Assembly: GCA_950295325.1 (NCBI GenBank)
Contig: OX485806.1
Span: 27,220,001 to 27,284,000 of the forward strand
DNA: 64,000 nucleotides
Direction: 5' to 3'
DNA from: Polytrichum commune
Taxonomy: Eukaryota > Streptophyta > Polytrichopsida > Polytrichales > Polytrichaceae
Part shown: in pieces, positions 34,691-45,098 of the stretch
Position numbering within the stretch: position 1 is the stretch's first letter
How the letters are laid out: each line of letters opens with the position of its first letter
Position numbers and translations under genes: made by a program
The notes under the pieces: generated by a model
What the model saw: the letters and a program-made list of their open reading frames with translations, nothing else
Told to the model about the DNA's origin: nothing
The model's database searches: none

Positions 34691-35611
34691 AGTAGGTTCG
34701 GCACCTTGCTGCCTAATATTTAATTAAAATTCAAAAAGTAGGTTCGGCACCTTAAAATAGTATATTCATATTTTCAACAATTTTCTCTTTTAATTTTTAA
34801 AAATTCAGCTTAAATTCATTTTTAATTTTCTATTTAAGCTTCTATCTTGTACATCTCTCTTGCATTGAATGACAAGTAAGATGTGAGTGAAGACTTGAGA
34901 ATGCTCTGTGCTTTATGCAAGTAGAGTGGAGTTGTGTTCAACAATGCATATGGGATATGTAAACTTTGAGGTGAAGCACCTAGTTAGACTTCATTTTTAT
35001 AACACGCATAACTTTTGCATAGAGTCTTCAAATGACATAAAAAATTTTGGAGGTGAAATATTACTTGATTTCTAAAATTTTCTTAGACCAACAAAATTCC
35101 CAAAAAGTTGATCTTCTATGCACAAATGAGCTCCGAAAAACTGTTATGAACACATTTTAATTTTTTGATCTTTACACGGCTGCAATGTTTTGTCCATATC
35201 TTTTGCATAAAGACTTATTTTGACACAAAACTTGTTGGAGGTGGAAGAAGGATTGATTTCTCAACTTTTGTTAGTTGGATAAAATTCTATAAAACTTCAT
35301 CTTCTATGCTCAATTGGACTCCAAAAATTTGTGTACAACACATTTGAAAAGCCTCACCTAGAGTCTTGCTACTTCTTAACCCATATTCTTTGCGGACTAA
35401 TGTAAGTGAGCTTGATTACAAAAGGAGCACCTTCTCTCCTTCAAAATTCACATATGCTTTCACTGTAAGTAAAACTCTAGTGAGAAGTAAAAAATTCTTG
35501 CTTTTTGGCAATTTTAAAAAATAACTAATTTTATATTCGGCAAAAAATGCCAATAATATTCCAACATTTTAGGCATCTATTTTTAGAATTATTTTGTGCC
35601 AAACCTACTAT
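34690..35611. mobile_element. ~920-bp inverted-repeat element inside LINE copy 2
   Basis: Ends TAGTAGGTTCGGCACC and, reversed, TAGTAGGTTTGGCACA form the terminal inverted repeats. The left end carries an internal direct repeat of AGTAGGTTCGGCACCTT at about 34731. A related sequence sits at 50520-50985. No open frame of note; AT-rich interior. Confidence 0.7.
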
Positions 35612-36350
35612 TAAATTACGGTATGTTTGTGATGGAGTCAAGTCAGTCTATTCGATTTGTGAATCATGGTGATGGGGGGGGGGGGGGAGAAGGTTGCGCA
35701 TGTTTGGGTAGTGCAAACATTAATGGATTGTTTGAATGAGTTTATTTGATTTTGTGCATTGCACCATTTATCCAAGGTTAGGAGTATGTAGTAGATTAGT
35801 AGTTTGTTAAATTTTAGTGAAGTTTAGTTCGTTCAATTTGGTGTGGAAAACGCATGTGTTTTCATCAGGGATGGAGAATGCATATATTGTGTGGCCATGT
35901 TGGTTTGTATTTTGGGGGGTCTCCGAACTAGGAAATGAGGGAGGTGAAGGGTAACATGGAAGTGATATGAATTAGATGGAATCGTGTATTTGTGTGGCAA
36001 TGTTGAGGTGTGTTATACCCTTGTCAACGTTGTTTTAGTGTTAGAGATTTAGATGAGGCTTGTGTGTATGTAGTTATGACCTCCTTGCCTAGTGGGAAAT
36101 TTGTGTTGGGGATAGTTGTTAGGTTGAGTGAGGTGGTAAATGGCATTTATTCTATGCCATCTTTTGTGTGTGTGTGTGGGGGGGGGGGGGGTTTGTTGTG
36201 ATTGTCTACCGAGGAGGAAAATGTCTCAATTGAAAGTGTGGGAGAATTAAGTGGACATATTCCTCACGAGAGGGGCAATTATAGATTGATTATTAGGGTG
36301 GGTGTGAGATGTTTGTTGGGCACTGTAATGATTTGTAAGTAGGGTGCAAG

Positions 36351-36854
36351 TTATGTGGGGGATTTTAATTTGTGAATGTTGCCCGAAAAGGCGATGGTTT
36401 TGAGTATCATGGTAATAAGCCCTTCTTTTATGGGGGCAGATTGTATGTATGCTCGTTTCCAACATGTTATGGCATCTACAATATTATTGTATATGATTTT
36501 ATGAGAAGGGAGTTTTTCTTTAGGGATTTTTGTCTCTTGTACAAATATAAGTAGTGAGGGGTTGTTCTTGAGGACGGTGTTGAGGTGTCTGCAGTTCCAT
36601 GTTAAGCATGTGATGGGTTCAAAAAATTGGGGAGGTTGCGTGTTTGTGGTGGTGGACAAAGAGGGGGCAGGAAGGGTTGAAGATGGTTGTAGGGTGTGGG
36701 AGAAACCATATATAGGTTTTGAAATTTTTAGGGCTCCTTGTACGATGGGTTCAAGGTGGTTATGGAACTGTTGTTGTATAGTTGTATATGCGGGTGCAAT
36801 GTTAGTTGAGATGTTGTTTCTAATATGGTCATTATATTTCTGGTAAGAAACCAT
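36351..36854 (-). pseudogene. LINE copy 2: N-terminal endonuclease segment
   Basis: A 167-codon open segment. Residues 81-90 are ITCLTWNCRH and residues 102-110 are LIFVQETKI, the first two motifs of the apurinic/apyrimidinic-like LINE endonuclease (the Asn, and the catalytic Glu in QETK). Residues 1-75 are the low-complexity N-terminal leader. The frame ends before the remaining endonuclease motifs; decayed continuation lies in other frames at 36.0-36.35 kb. Confidence 0.8.
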
Positions 36855-37204
36855 GGAATTTGTGAAGCAAGAAACATTTGTGATTTTTCATCAAACTTCC
36901 ATCATCCATGACAATATGTCATCACAAGTTGCCCAGAAGAGTAAGGAGGGAGTTTGGCCAGTGGATAAACTCGCCCATCATCCATGACAATATTCGTTCA
37001 AGTTATACATAAGAAGTGTCATATGAAAAAAGAACCATGGTGACATAAAACACCATATATGACACTAACTATCATATTTAGTGTAGAGAGAGAGAGCTCA
37101 TGACACTCGAGATTGTTTAATAGATTTTGCGGTGATTATGTTTGGTTTGTGTAATATCTTGTGCAAAAGGTAGACAACTAGATAGATAGCTAGATGGCAA
37201 CTAG

Positions 37205-38166
37205 CGGTGAGAGCCCAAAAGAAAGTGTCCAAAGGGTGTCCCAAGACACTTTCATAATCATGTAGTGTGGTCACGGACCCTCAAGTGTAGTGTGAAGTCA
37301 TTTGTGACTGGGCCCTCAATTAAATTCTATTTTAATGATTTTAAAAATTCATGCGGGTCCTCGCACGTGATAAAATAGAATAAACGAACAGTTGTGAGTG
37401 TTCGGAGTGCCATGGTCTCCCAGTTTTGTGTTAGGGCCACTTCGCACACGGGACCGACAGCCCGTGACCACTACACTTCAAGCACTCTCATTGGTGGAAA
37501 AGGCGGAGCCAGTCCAAGTACACTTCACACTGCGCTCGAGAGACCAACGGAGTATATGGATGCAAGATGGATGTAAAGTCTACGTGGATACCTACAGGGC
37601 ATCGAATGGATCATGTTTCATGGTCACTTGGATTATTTGCAAAAACCACCTCTTGAAGGTAGACCTAACACAAAGTTGGGAGACCATGGCACTCCGAATG
37701 CTCACAACCGTTGGTTTATCCTAATTTATCATGTGTGAGGACCCGCATGAATAGACATTCATTGAAATAGCATTTGGTTGAGGGCCCGATCACATATGAC
37801 TTCACACTACACTTGAGGATCCGTGACCACACTACATGGTTTTGGAGGTGTTTTGGAACAACCTTTGGACACTTTCTTTTGGGCTCTCACAATTTCATGG
37901 TCACGGCTCGTGGCTTGTGTCTGAAGTGGCCCTCATGGCTACCTCCAAGAGGTGGGTTTGGAAAATAATCCAAGTGACCATGAAACATGATCCATTCGGT
38001 GCCATGTAGGAATCCTTGTAGACTTTGCATCCATCTTGCATTCACATACTCCGTTGGTCCCTCAAGCGTAGTGTGAAGTGAACTTTGGCCGGCTTCGCCT
38101 TTTCCACCAATAAGAGTGCTTGAAGTGTAATGGACACGGGCTCTCGGTCTCGTGTGTGAAGTGGCC
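37205..38166. mobile_element. Complex foldback element (family J)
   Basis: Built of inverted copies. 37434-37690 is repeated in reverse at about 37940-38166 (ends GGGCCACTTCGCACACGG and CGTGTGTGAAGTGGCC), and 37205-37430 is the reverse of about 37690-37890 (AGTGTAGTGTGAAGTC, ACTCCGAATGCTCACAACCG). TTA precedes the left GGGCC (37431-37433). A one-sided relative lies at 3428. No coding content. Confidence 0.75.
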
Positions 38167-38474
38167 AATGTCAAATTTCAATTTAAAAAAAAATCTTTAA
38201 TAAAATATGATTTTTTCAGCGAACTAAATTTGTTGGGTTATGTGGAAATTTGAATGGCTCTATGCTAGATTATGCTAGATCCGTTGGATTATGCTAGATT
38301 TATTGAATTGGCCTTGCTTCTTGGCCCTAAGGCATGTACATATGGGAAAATTGGCCCCCATTATAATCTTATTGTAATGTGTAGTTGAGGCCGGCCTCCG
38401 ACCCAAAAGGGGCTGAAATTTCATGCAATCAGCCTCAAAGGGAATTGGCCCGGCCTCTAGGTGTAAAGCGGCCC
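38167..38474. mobile_element. Truncated copy of the 53187-53689 MITE
   Basis: From AATGTCAAATTTCAA to GGTGTAAAGCGGCCC followed by TTA, this follows the right part of the element at 53187-53689. The missing left half is replaced by the foldback element, joined within GGCCAATGTC, a sequence present in both parents. Confidence 0.75.
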
Positions 38475-38699
38475 TTAGATCTTGAAGACACCGAACTGTA
38501 ACACCCAATTCCGACATTGAAAGTTCGACATTGGAGACACCGAACTCGGGTGTCACAATTCACTTCCACATGTAGACTTCTTATAGATCCTAATTTACTA
38601 ACATAGTGTGGTCTGATGAGAGCACCGTGAGATCACAACAACACATCACTTGAAACAACCTAAAACAACACAAATTGTTGAGCCTCCGATATGGACAAC

Positions 38700-40460
38700 C
38701 TTCGATTTTGCCCAGATGTGTAGTATGATCTACAACATGTAGTTGTTTCTATTAGAGGGTTGTATTTGGTGTGTTTTTGTTTTAGAGCTCATTATGGGTA
38801 TTTATCATGGCAATATGTGAATTCTACAAACTAAAGTGTATGAGTTGGGGAGGGGGTTATTGGTGTTTGGCTATTGTTTGGGGTCTCCAAGTATGCACAG
38901 AGTGTCAGCTCATAGTTTTGTGAGTCATCGGCCTGGTGGGTGGGCGCATGCGCATCTAAGTATCCATTATGGGGTTGTTGAGTCAAGGGGCTTGTTGTGG
39001 AGGTTGCCTACGTTTGTTAGTTTGAAGAACCGGGTGTATTTGTTAGCTTGTAGTGTTTGGGCAACAAACTACATGGTTTTGTTATGCTTGGTTATTGTTA
39101 GGCATTTGAGATTCTGGTTCTCGCACGTGGACAATAGGTGGGGCCATGGATCTCTTTTGTGTTTGGGAGAGAGTGTGTAGTTGGGGTTGGGGTGGGTGAT
39201 AGGCCAAAAGCTGTTTTTTTCTATGGTTGCCCATATATTGAATGTGGCAAAATTATAGGGTTTGTGTAATTTAAGCATCGGATATACCTAGGGATTTCCA
39301 TAAATAATACGATCATTTGTGATTGATTCATTTGTTTGAAATCCATTTTCTACGCATGGGAATTTGTTTTCAACGGCGGTGATTTTTTGTCGATGGTGTT
39401 ATTTGTTATTGAACGTGTGGAGGTTGCACATAGCTCCATTGTGTGTGGCTATCGAGTTGTTTGCTAGCCAATATGGGGTGGAATGGGCAATGTGTACGTG
39501 GGGTGTAGGGGTGGGTTTATCTTTATGAACTCATTTGTTTGCTAGTGCATTAAATCCTTCATTACTGATGATTTTCGTGTGTCCTCGGACCTTGTGAGTT
39601 GACATTTTGTGGAGTGTCCAATTGATTTGATGTACTATGGCCACTATGAGTAATTCATCTAGGTGGTATTGTGAGGACGTGTGTACGAGGTGGTTATTAA
39701 TTAGGATTATATTGTTGAGACTATTTGTGAAGATGTGTGTGTCTAGTCAAGTGTATTGAATGGCTTCATTGCTATTAGGATAGTGTTGAGTTCAACTCGG
39801 AGGATGTTTTGGTATTCAGTAATCTTTATGATATTTGGATATTGTTGTTGGAGTTGTAGATTCCTGACCCAACGACATTTCCATCTTTGTGTCCTTTAGA
39901 GTTTTTTTTTTAATTTTTTTTTTAAAATGGGGGGGGGGGTGAAAGAACCATATGTTTATACTCAATGTTGTGGTTTGAAGTTGAGGGGATGGATATAGTG
40001 CATGTAGTGGATATTCGGCTAGTAGGGGGGTGTTGGGAGGGGTGGTTGAAAAGGGGGTCGGTCCATGCTTAGTGTAGATTTCCATGTGGTGAGAATTTGA
40101 CATTGTATGGTGATAGGGTGGATTTGTTATGGTGAGTGATTGTGTGTACGTTGTGGAGTCTTTGTCTTATGTGTTGTGGGGGTTGTGTGCGACTTAAAGG
40201 GATAATTTAATTGTGTATGGATGGATGTGAGTGATGGTTACTTGTATTGGTATTATTGGAGGCCATTATAGTGATGGGTTGTAGGAGATGGGGTGTGGGG
40301 TGTGGGGGTATGGTGTGGGGGGGGGGGTTTCAATTGACATGGGTATTGTCCATGAAGAGTACGTGCTCCCCATATATCTCTTATAGTGGAAGTTTTGGTG
40401 TTTATTAAGTCTCCTATTATGGTTCCAAGGCTGTAGTGGGGAGGGTGCCAATGTAGGGTT
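38700..40460 (-). mobile_element. Degenerate LINE, copy 3 (RNase H to C-terminus)
   Basis: Minus-strand remnant. Across frames: GSGIYNS and RVELNTILIAM (RNase H, 39.9-39.75 kb), IFTNSLNNIILINNH-like third motif near 39.72, STHKVRGHTKIISNEGFNALANK near 39.57, and zinc-finger remnant WPHLLSTCENQNLK plus KHNK near 39.1, then TNVGNLHN near 38.98 and VCRIHIL, frame-shifted from EFTYC, near 38.83. The conserved order matches the plus-strand copy. Heavily frameshifted. Sequence before 40.13 kb is too decayed to assign. Confidence 0.8.
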
Positions 40461-40496
40461 ATTTTTATGTATATATTCATCACAAGAAAAGAAAAA

Positions 40497-40610
40497 CCAA
40501 TGTCAAGCAATCCGACATAAATTTCAGCCCTTTGGCCCTACCCTGCTCAAGAATCCCCTTGGTGCATGCTGGGTTTATTGCATACCTTGCGATGAGTGGC
40601 CTCTTGTTTG
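40497..40610 (+). repeat. Short dispersed repeat K
   Basis: CAATCCGACATAAATTTCAG followed by CCTACCCTGCTCAAGAATCC matches 46345-46460 with scattered differences. No ends or function recognised. Confidence 0.6.
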
Positions 40611-40742
40611 TGTGTGTGTACATCTACATATATATAAATAGTAAGTCTTCATCACAATGGTTGTAAAAGCTTTTAATCGAGTTCTTAAAGCGGCGGTGAC
40701 CAATGGGATGCTAACTTATGAGATGTCCGTTGCCCAGCCACT

Positions 40743-41249
40743 ATGAAACAAAAAATACAAATGGTCGACACGGTCATACGAGCTGGCATCGCATACAATT
40801 TCTGCGCCGCTCCATACTCACTCCCCACCATTAAGAAACTCGATAAAAGAATAATCGCCCTACACAAAACTATATGTGGGCTACCGAAATGCATGCCCAA
40901 CGCAGTTACACAACTACCACAAGATATGTTCGACACAAAAGCTTTTTTACTAAAAAACGCATACCTCACCTATATAGGTGAACAATTTATTAATGCCCTT
41001 AATGATAAAGGGAGACTTGGAAAAATATATAATGGCTTAACTAAACATATATTCGCCAAACATGGCGGATCACTCAACCTACCACGCATATCTCGTCAAG
41101 ATTGTATTAGATCGCCAATTACACGAACATTGTTCCTATTCAAAACAACTAATGACATCCACCTAAGGAGCAAGCTTGAAAAGTTTCCCCTCCTTCCCAC
41201 ACCACTAGAAACACAATGGATGCATCAACACAAACTATACCAACACTAA
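40743..41249 (+). pseudogene. LINE copy 1: C-terminal part of reverse transcriptase
   Basis: A 168-codon open segment starting KQKIQMVDTVIRAGIAY, with LDKRIIALHKTICGLPK and YLTYIGEQFINALND, then GSLNLPRISRQDCIRSP. This is the thumb and connecting region that follows the catalytic core in LINE reverse transcriptases. The catalytic motifs are absent because of 5' truncation. A frameshift at about 41216-41249 moves the reading frame on to the next segment. Confidence 0.8.
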
Positions 41250-42042
41250 CCCCCACGACCTCCCTTGAATACCTACACAAATTCATACTCCACAACATAA
41301 CCGAACTCAAACACATAACGCACCCCAATGGTACACACTTAATGACAAACGACGAATTCAAACATTACTATAACACACCCACTAAAACAATACAAGCCGC
41401 CTTAGACCAACCTCGAGCTCTTTTTTGCGAACCACCATGTCACAACCCATGCCTCGATAATTACCCAACACATACCTTACCAAACACCCTTAAAAACGAC
41501 TATAAAATACAAAACCACCACATAGGCACAAGAACAAATAGGCACAATGTACACCCTCCCACACCCCCATCACCAGAATACCCAAAGCCACCCTTGCATG
41601 TACAAAAAGACCATATACAATACCCAATACACTCTATATTAAAAGACCGCCCTCATACTTACAAAGATAAAAACAAAATTACAAAAAATACACATCCTAC
41701 CTATGCCAATGGATACTCTAAAACGAAACCATATATAACAAATGGCTCCCACAAAAAGACTTGTTCCCATGGAACAATCAAAACACTATAAATCATAACA
41801 TTCTTCTCCTCACACAATATTATACTCACAAACAAAACCAACACTTCACCAACATCCTACGTCTACACTTTAATGACGAACAAATAAAAAACACCATATA
41901 CATTCCCCCGCCACAAGTCATACCCTTATGTCATATCCACGTCAACGAATGCAACCCAGATATTGACATAGCAACACTCAAAATACCATCCAAAGCCAGC
42001 ATGACATATCACACATTTACGACAATGACGGCCGTCACTTAA
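41216..42042 (+). pseudogene. LINE copy 1: linker between reverse transcriptase and methyltransferase-like domain
   Basis: Two open segments (41216-41791 and 41761-42042) in different frames. Pro/His/Thr/Asn-rich composition with no recognised fold, including CEPPCHNPC and a more structured IPPPQVIPLCHIHVNECNPD. Probably a flexible tether plus the beginning of the next domain. Confidence 0.6.
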
Positions 42043-43057
42043 TTACCATCCTTGAACAAAGACTGAAATGGTTATGGGAACAATACCAAAATGCACTAAG
42101 TAAACCATACAATCTAGAACCCCCCACACAATCATTCAAAAAAGAAGTTGTATGGTTATACCAACGATACAAATATAGATTGTCCAAAAATGACCCCCTT
42201 AAACTCTCACAATATACACTCCCAAACGACATCTTTGAACACATCATTGACTCTTTCCACATCACACACTCGTACTTCTCATCGCCAGTCACATGCCCTA
42301 TCAAACTACGACAGTTTTCCTCCACATTCTCCCGAGACAAAGTTTTCGGGTCAATAGGAACGGCATTCCAAGGATAACATTACCCAACCCAAAGGTCTTA
42401 ACTCCGGCGCGGAGTTCGATGCGGCTCCGGGGAGGTTCGGATGCCAGCTCCGGTGGGTTCGGGTGGGTTGGGGCAAAAATTGCCCCCTATTTTTTTGATT
42501 GGGTGGGGCCTTACTTGATCTCATAAGGGGCCTCCTAGAGTAATTTGGGGCCGTAGAACCCAATTTTAGCAAAAAAAACCAAAAAAAATCATCAAGGGGC
42601 CAAAACGGGGAGGGCCAGAAAAATGGACCCACCGGAGCTGGCATCCGAACCTCCCCGGAGCCGCATCGGAGCCGCATCGAACTCCACGCCGGAGTTAAGA
42701 CCTTTGGGTTGGGTAATGTTAGGGGCATTCCAACACAAATGGACAGGCAATGGATATGCCCATCCACACACAAAAAATAACACCCAACAAGCCCTCCACT
42801 GGGCAAGACTTGCAGCCCAAAACAACTCAAACACAATGACAATACTTATAACAACTGATCCAAATTGGTATTATAACCTCAACCCCCATGAAGGCCCTTT
42901 TCCGGACTCACATGTCATCACACACTTTAAAGCAGATACCATTACATATGTTGAACCCGCAATACCACCAGAACTACAAATTGAACCCCGCACAGAAAGT
43001 CGCGACGTTAGGATACTGTGTATACACCACATAACTACGCCCATCGGACCAACATGA
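42040..43057 (+). pseudogene. LINE copy 1: PCIF1/CAPAM-like methyltransferase domain, split by a MITE
   Basis: Before the insertion: LITILEQRLKWLWEQYQ, KLSQYTLPNDIFEHIIDSFH, then YFSSPVTCPIKLRQFSS and DKVFGSIGTAF. After it: HKWTGNGYAHPH, QALHWARLAA, MTILITTDPNWYYNLNP and DSHVITHFKADTITYVEP. The pattern F.SP..C......F...D..FGS.G..F, then a G.(F/Y)xNPP-like turn, then a hydrophobic strand ending in P(D/E)W, is that of the PCIF1 family (cap-adjacent adenosine N6-methyltransferase). The catalytic NPPF position reads AHPH, so activity is doubtful even before the split. The family assignment is inference from motif order; the reading frame is interrupted by the element at 42372-42723. Confidence 0.55.
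42372..42723. mobile_element. 352-bp MITE with 10-bp target duplication
   Basis: Terminal inverted repeats of ~40 bp: TAACATTACCCAACCCAAAG onward on the left and its complement on the right, continuing through GGTCTTAACTCCGGCG. GGCATTCCAA flanks it at 42362-42371 and 42724-42733. A 9-11-bp duplication is typical of Mutator-like elements. The GC-rich inner arms also pair (CCGGGGAGGTTCGGATGCC). One duplication copy keeps the LINE frame aligned on both sides. Confidence 0.88.
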
Positions 43058-43272
43058 TACGCACACCGCATGTACACCATTAGCAAATCTTTACAAATAC
43101 CCATTGTATTTAACACAACCGCACCACCCACACCAATAAACACCTCAGTAGACCGTAGTAAAAACTGGTCTCAACTCACACATCCGCCCCCCCACCCCCA
43201 ACCCAAACTACCAATATCCCACCCATCACAAATCATGACATATGCCTACCCCTCAAATACCCGCCGCAATTT

Positions 43273-43863
43273 TGCTATTATACCGATGGGTCATTTATAC
43301 CACCCAAAGGAATAACCCAAAAACATTGGAGACGAGAAAAGGCAGGATGTGGCATATATAACCCTTTTAAAAACCTTAAAATTGCAGAAAGACTACCAGG
43401 ACTCCAAGATATACTACGAGCTGAACTGATGGCTATCCATCACACTCTATGCCTCCTCACTACTACATACCGAAATGAACCAGCACATATTTTCACAAAC
43501 TGTCTTAATGTTTTATACCTCCTAAACACACAAACAAAACACCCAACCTCACACAACAGTCACCCAGACAAGAAGATACTTGAATTAATAATTACAATGT
43601 TACAATCCCGTACACAAATCACCACACTACATAAAGTCAAAGCCCACACGAATATAAGTGGCAACGAACAAGCGGACAAATTAGCCAAAATGGGATGTGA
43701 ACTAAGCCATAGAGATGCCATAGCAACATATGAACATGCACACCCCACGCCACACTATCTCCAAAAAGGTTGGTGGCACTCAATGCAAGAAACACCAGAC
43801 AAAGGCCCCATCCGACACCTTGGCAAATACATCATTAAATATGACAAAAAAGATAACCTCTAG
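43273..43863 (+). pseudogene. LINE copy 1: RNase H domain
   Basis: Open for 196 codons. Motifs: YTDGSF (first Asp) at 43279, RAELMAIHHTL (Glu) near 43425, HIFTNCLNVLYLLNTQ near 43490 where TD is expected but TN is present, KVKAHTNISGNEQADKLAK (His and last Asp) near 43640. Three of four metal-binding acids are present and the third reads Asn. Copy 3 also reads TN here, copy 2 reads TD. Ends in a stop caused by a frameshift at 43861. Confidence 0.88.
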
Positions 43864-44253
43864 CCCTCATAGCAGCCCAAACACATCAATTACACAAATG
43901 GCTAGACAACAAAGATATTGACAAAACACTATGAAATGACTTTTGGAACAACCCAGTCATTACAGATAGACAAAAAACATGCCTAGTAAAATTCCGAACC
44001 GGACAATATATGGGACATGCTCGGAAACAACTCTTCTTTGGTAGAAACGCATACATGCCCTATTTGTAACTCACTAGAAGCAGATACATGGTTACATGTA
44101 CTCCTAAAATGTAAACAACAACACATCCACGCACTCATAACAAATAGACATAACAAAGCGGTATGGGAAATACGCAAGCTTCTCGTCTCAAACAAAGTAA
44201 CAAGACATTACATACTTATGAATGCAGGCACATACAATGAACTACCTCAATAA
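43864..44253 (+). pseudogene. LINE copy 1: zinc-finger domain
   Basis: Frame-shifted lead-in (HQLHKWLDNKDIDKTL, stop, then KTCLVKFRTGQYMGHARKQL) followed by the open segment from 44017: CPICNSLEADTWLHVLLKC, then H at HIHAL, RHNKAVWEIRKLL and YILMNAGTYN. The Cys-Cys..His..Cys..His spacing resembles the reverse-transcriptase-associated zinc-binding domain of plant LINEs. Confidence 0.8.
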
Positions 44254-44736
44254 AATACAGTACCAACATGGTTACTACCATGCACATGCGACACCCAAAG
44301 ATGCCACTGTAACGCCAAGCTAAAACCCGACATAATATGCATATTAGGCCACCCATACAACTCCCCACCACCAGAAGCACCTACACTATAAATTACCATA
44401 CAATTCATTGAATTCACATACTGCAATGACAAATTCTCTGCTGAAACAAGAGAAAAGAAAATCACAAAATATCAACCACTCATCAACAATATAATAACAA
44501 GAGGCTGGAACGTAGCCCCACTTCAATTTCTTGTGTTAGCATCAGGTGCTAGAGCCACAACTCACATCCCCTCGATGAACGAACTCGAAACAAAGCTTAA
44601 ACTCCCTACACCACAAATTAGGAGCACGTTCAAACAAATCAATATAATTGCCATACAATACGCACACTCAATATTAACCCATAAAAGACGGATAGAAAAT
44701 AGACAACCCATCACAAACTTACAAAATCATAATTAA
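44254..44736 (+). pseudogene. LINE copy 1: conserved C-terminal domain
   Basis: Continues in shifted frames with LLPCTCDTQRCHCNAKLKPD (a second Cys-rich cluster), FIEFTYCNDKFSAET and RGWNVAPL. The final open part, 44533-44736, reads ASGARATTHIPSMNELE..IAIQYAHSILTHKRRI. Segments of it are recognisable in copies 2 and 3, so it is a conserved part of the protein with no function known to me. Confidence 0.7.
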
Positions 44737-44943
44737 AATATATGAACCCAATACACCTCCCCCCCCCCCCCTGCGGTTAATCGGCAAAACCCCTAGTTAC
44801 TAACATAGTGTCTACTCCCTGCAAAGGGTGAAGTAGTATCACATCCAACGCCACTACCCTGGGGTATGGCCACGGACGTCCTACGAACAAACACTTTATT
44901 CACTCCGCCCCCCTAGCCAGGACCGGAGTTCTTCTTCTTCTTC
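44737..44943 (+). other. 3' untranslated end and (CTT)n tail of LINE copy 1
   Basis: Begins with a ~14-C run (44758-44772), then the segment shared with 22319-22453, ending in CTT repeats. The shared segment is likely the recognition region for the reverse transcriptase. Confidence 0.75.
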
Positions 44944-45015
44944 CGTTGCCTACCAACTCTAGACAACAACTTATCAACGAATAAGCTGACAATGCAATTC
45001 TCATAGTTCAAGACA

Positions 45016-45016
<1 letters not shown>

Positions 45017-45095
<79 letters not shown>
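45017..45095. repeat. (TA)n microsatellite, ~78 bp
   Basis: About 39 uninterrupted TA units followed by TGCATGTGTGTGCGCACG. Length is likely polymorphic and prone to assembly error. Confidence 0.95.

Positions 45096-45098
<3 letters not shown>

Larger units (their letters stand above)
29816..36860 (-). mobile_element. Degenerate non-LTR retrotransposon (LINE), copy 2, with two large insertions
   Basis: Minus-strand LINE remnant. In element order: endonuclease start (36.85-36.35 kb), reverse transcriptase (34.69-33.63), RNase H (31.12-30.75), zinc-finger/C-terminal region (30.55-29.85). Two foreign segments interrupt it: 34690-35611, and about 31290-33625, which replaces everything between reverse transcriptase and RNase H. 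Frames are broken many times. It belongs to the same family as the 40.74-44.94 copy by the shared zinc-finger and C-terminal sequence. The outer ends are approximate. Confidence 0.85.
40735..44943 (+). mobile_element. LINE copy 1, 5'-truncated, with (CTT)n tail
   Basis: About 4.2 kb and the best-preserved member. Begins inside the reverse transcriptase thumb at ~40735 and ends after ACCGGAGTTCTTCTTCTTC at 44943, the same tail as the 22319 copy. TCCGTTGCC occurs immediately before the start (about 40725) and after the tail (44944 on), consistent with a short target duplication. Order: reverse transcriptase thumb, a ~400-residue linker, PCIF1-like domain (split by a MITE), RNase H, zinc finger, C-terminal domain. 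It carries a handful of frameshifts and stops, so it is not active. Confidence 0.88.

Noticed and set aside
36562-36846. 94-codon open frame on the plus strand
   Set aside because: Antisense to the LINE endonuclease segment, which has recognisable motifs.
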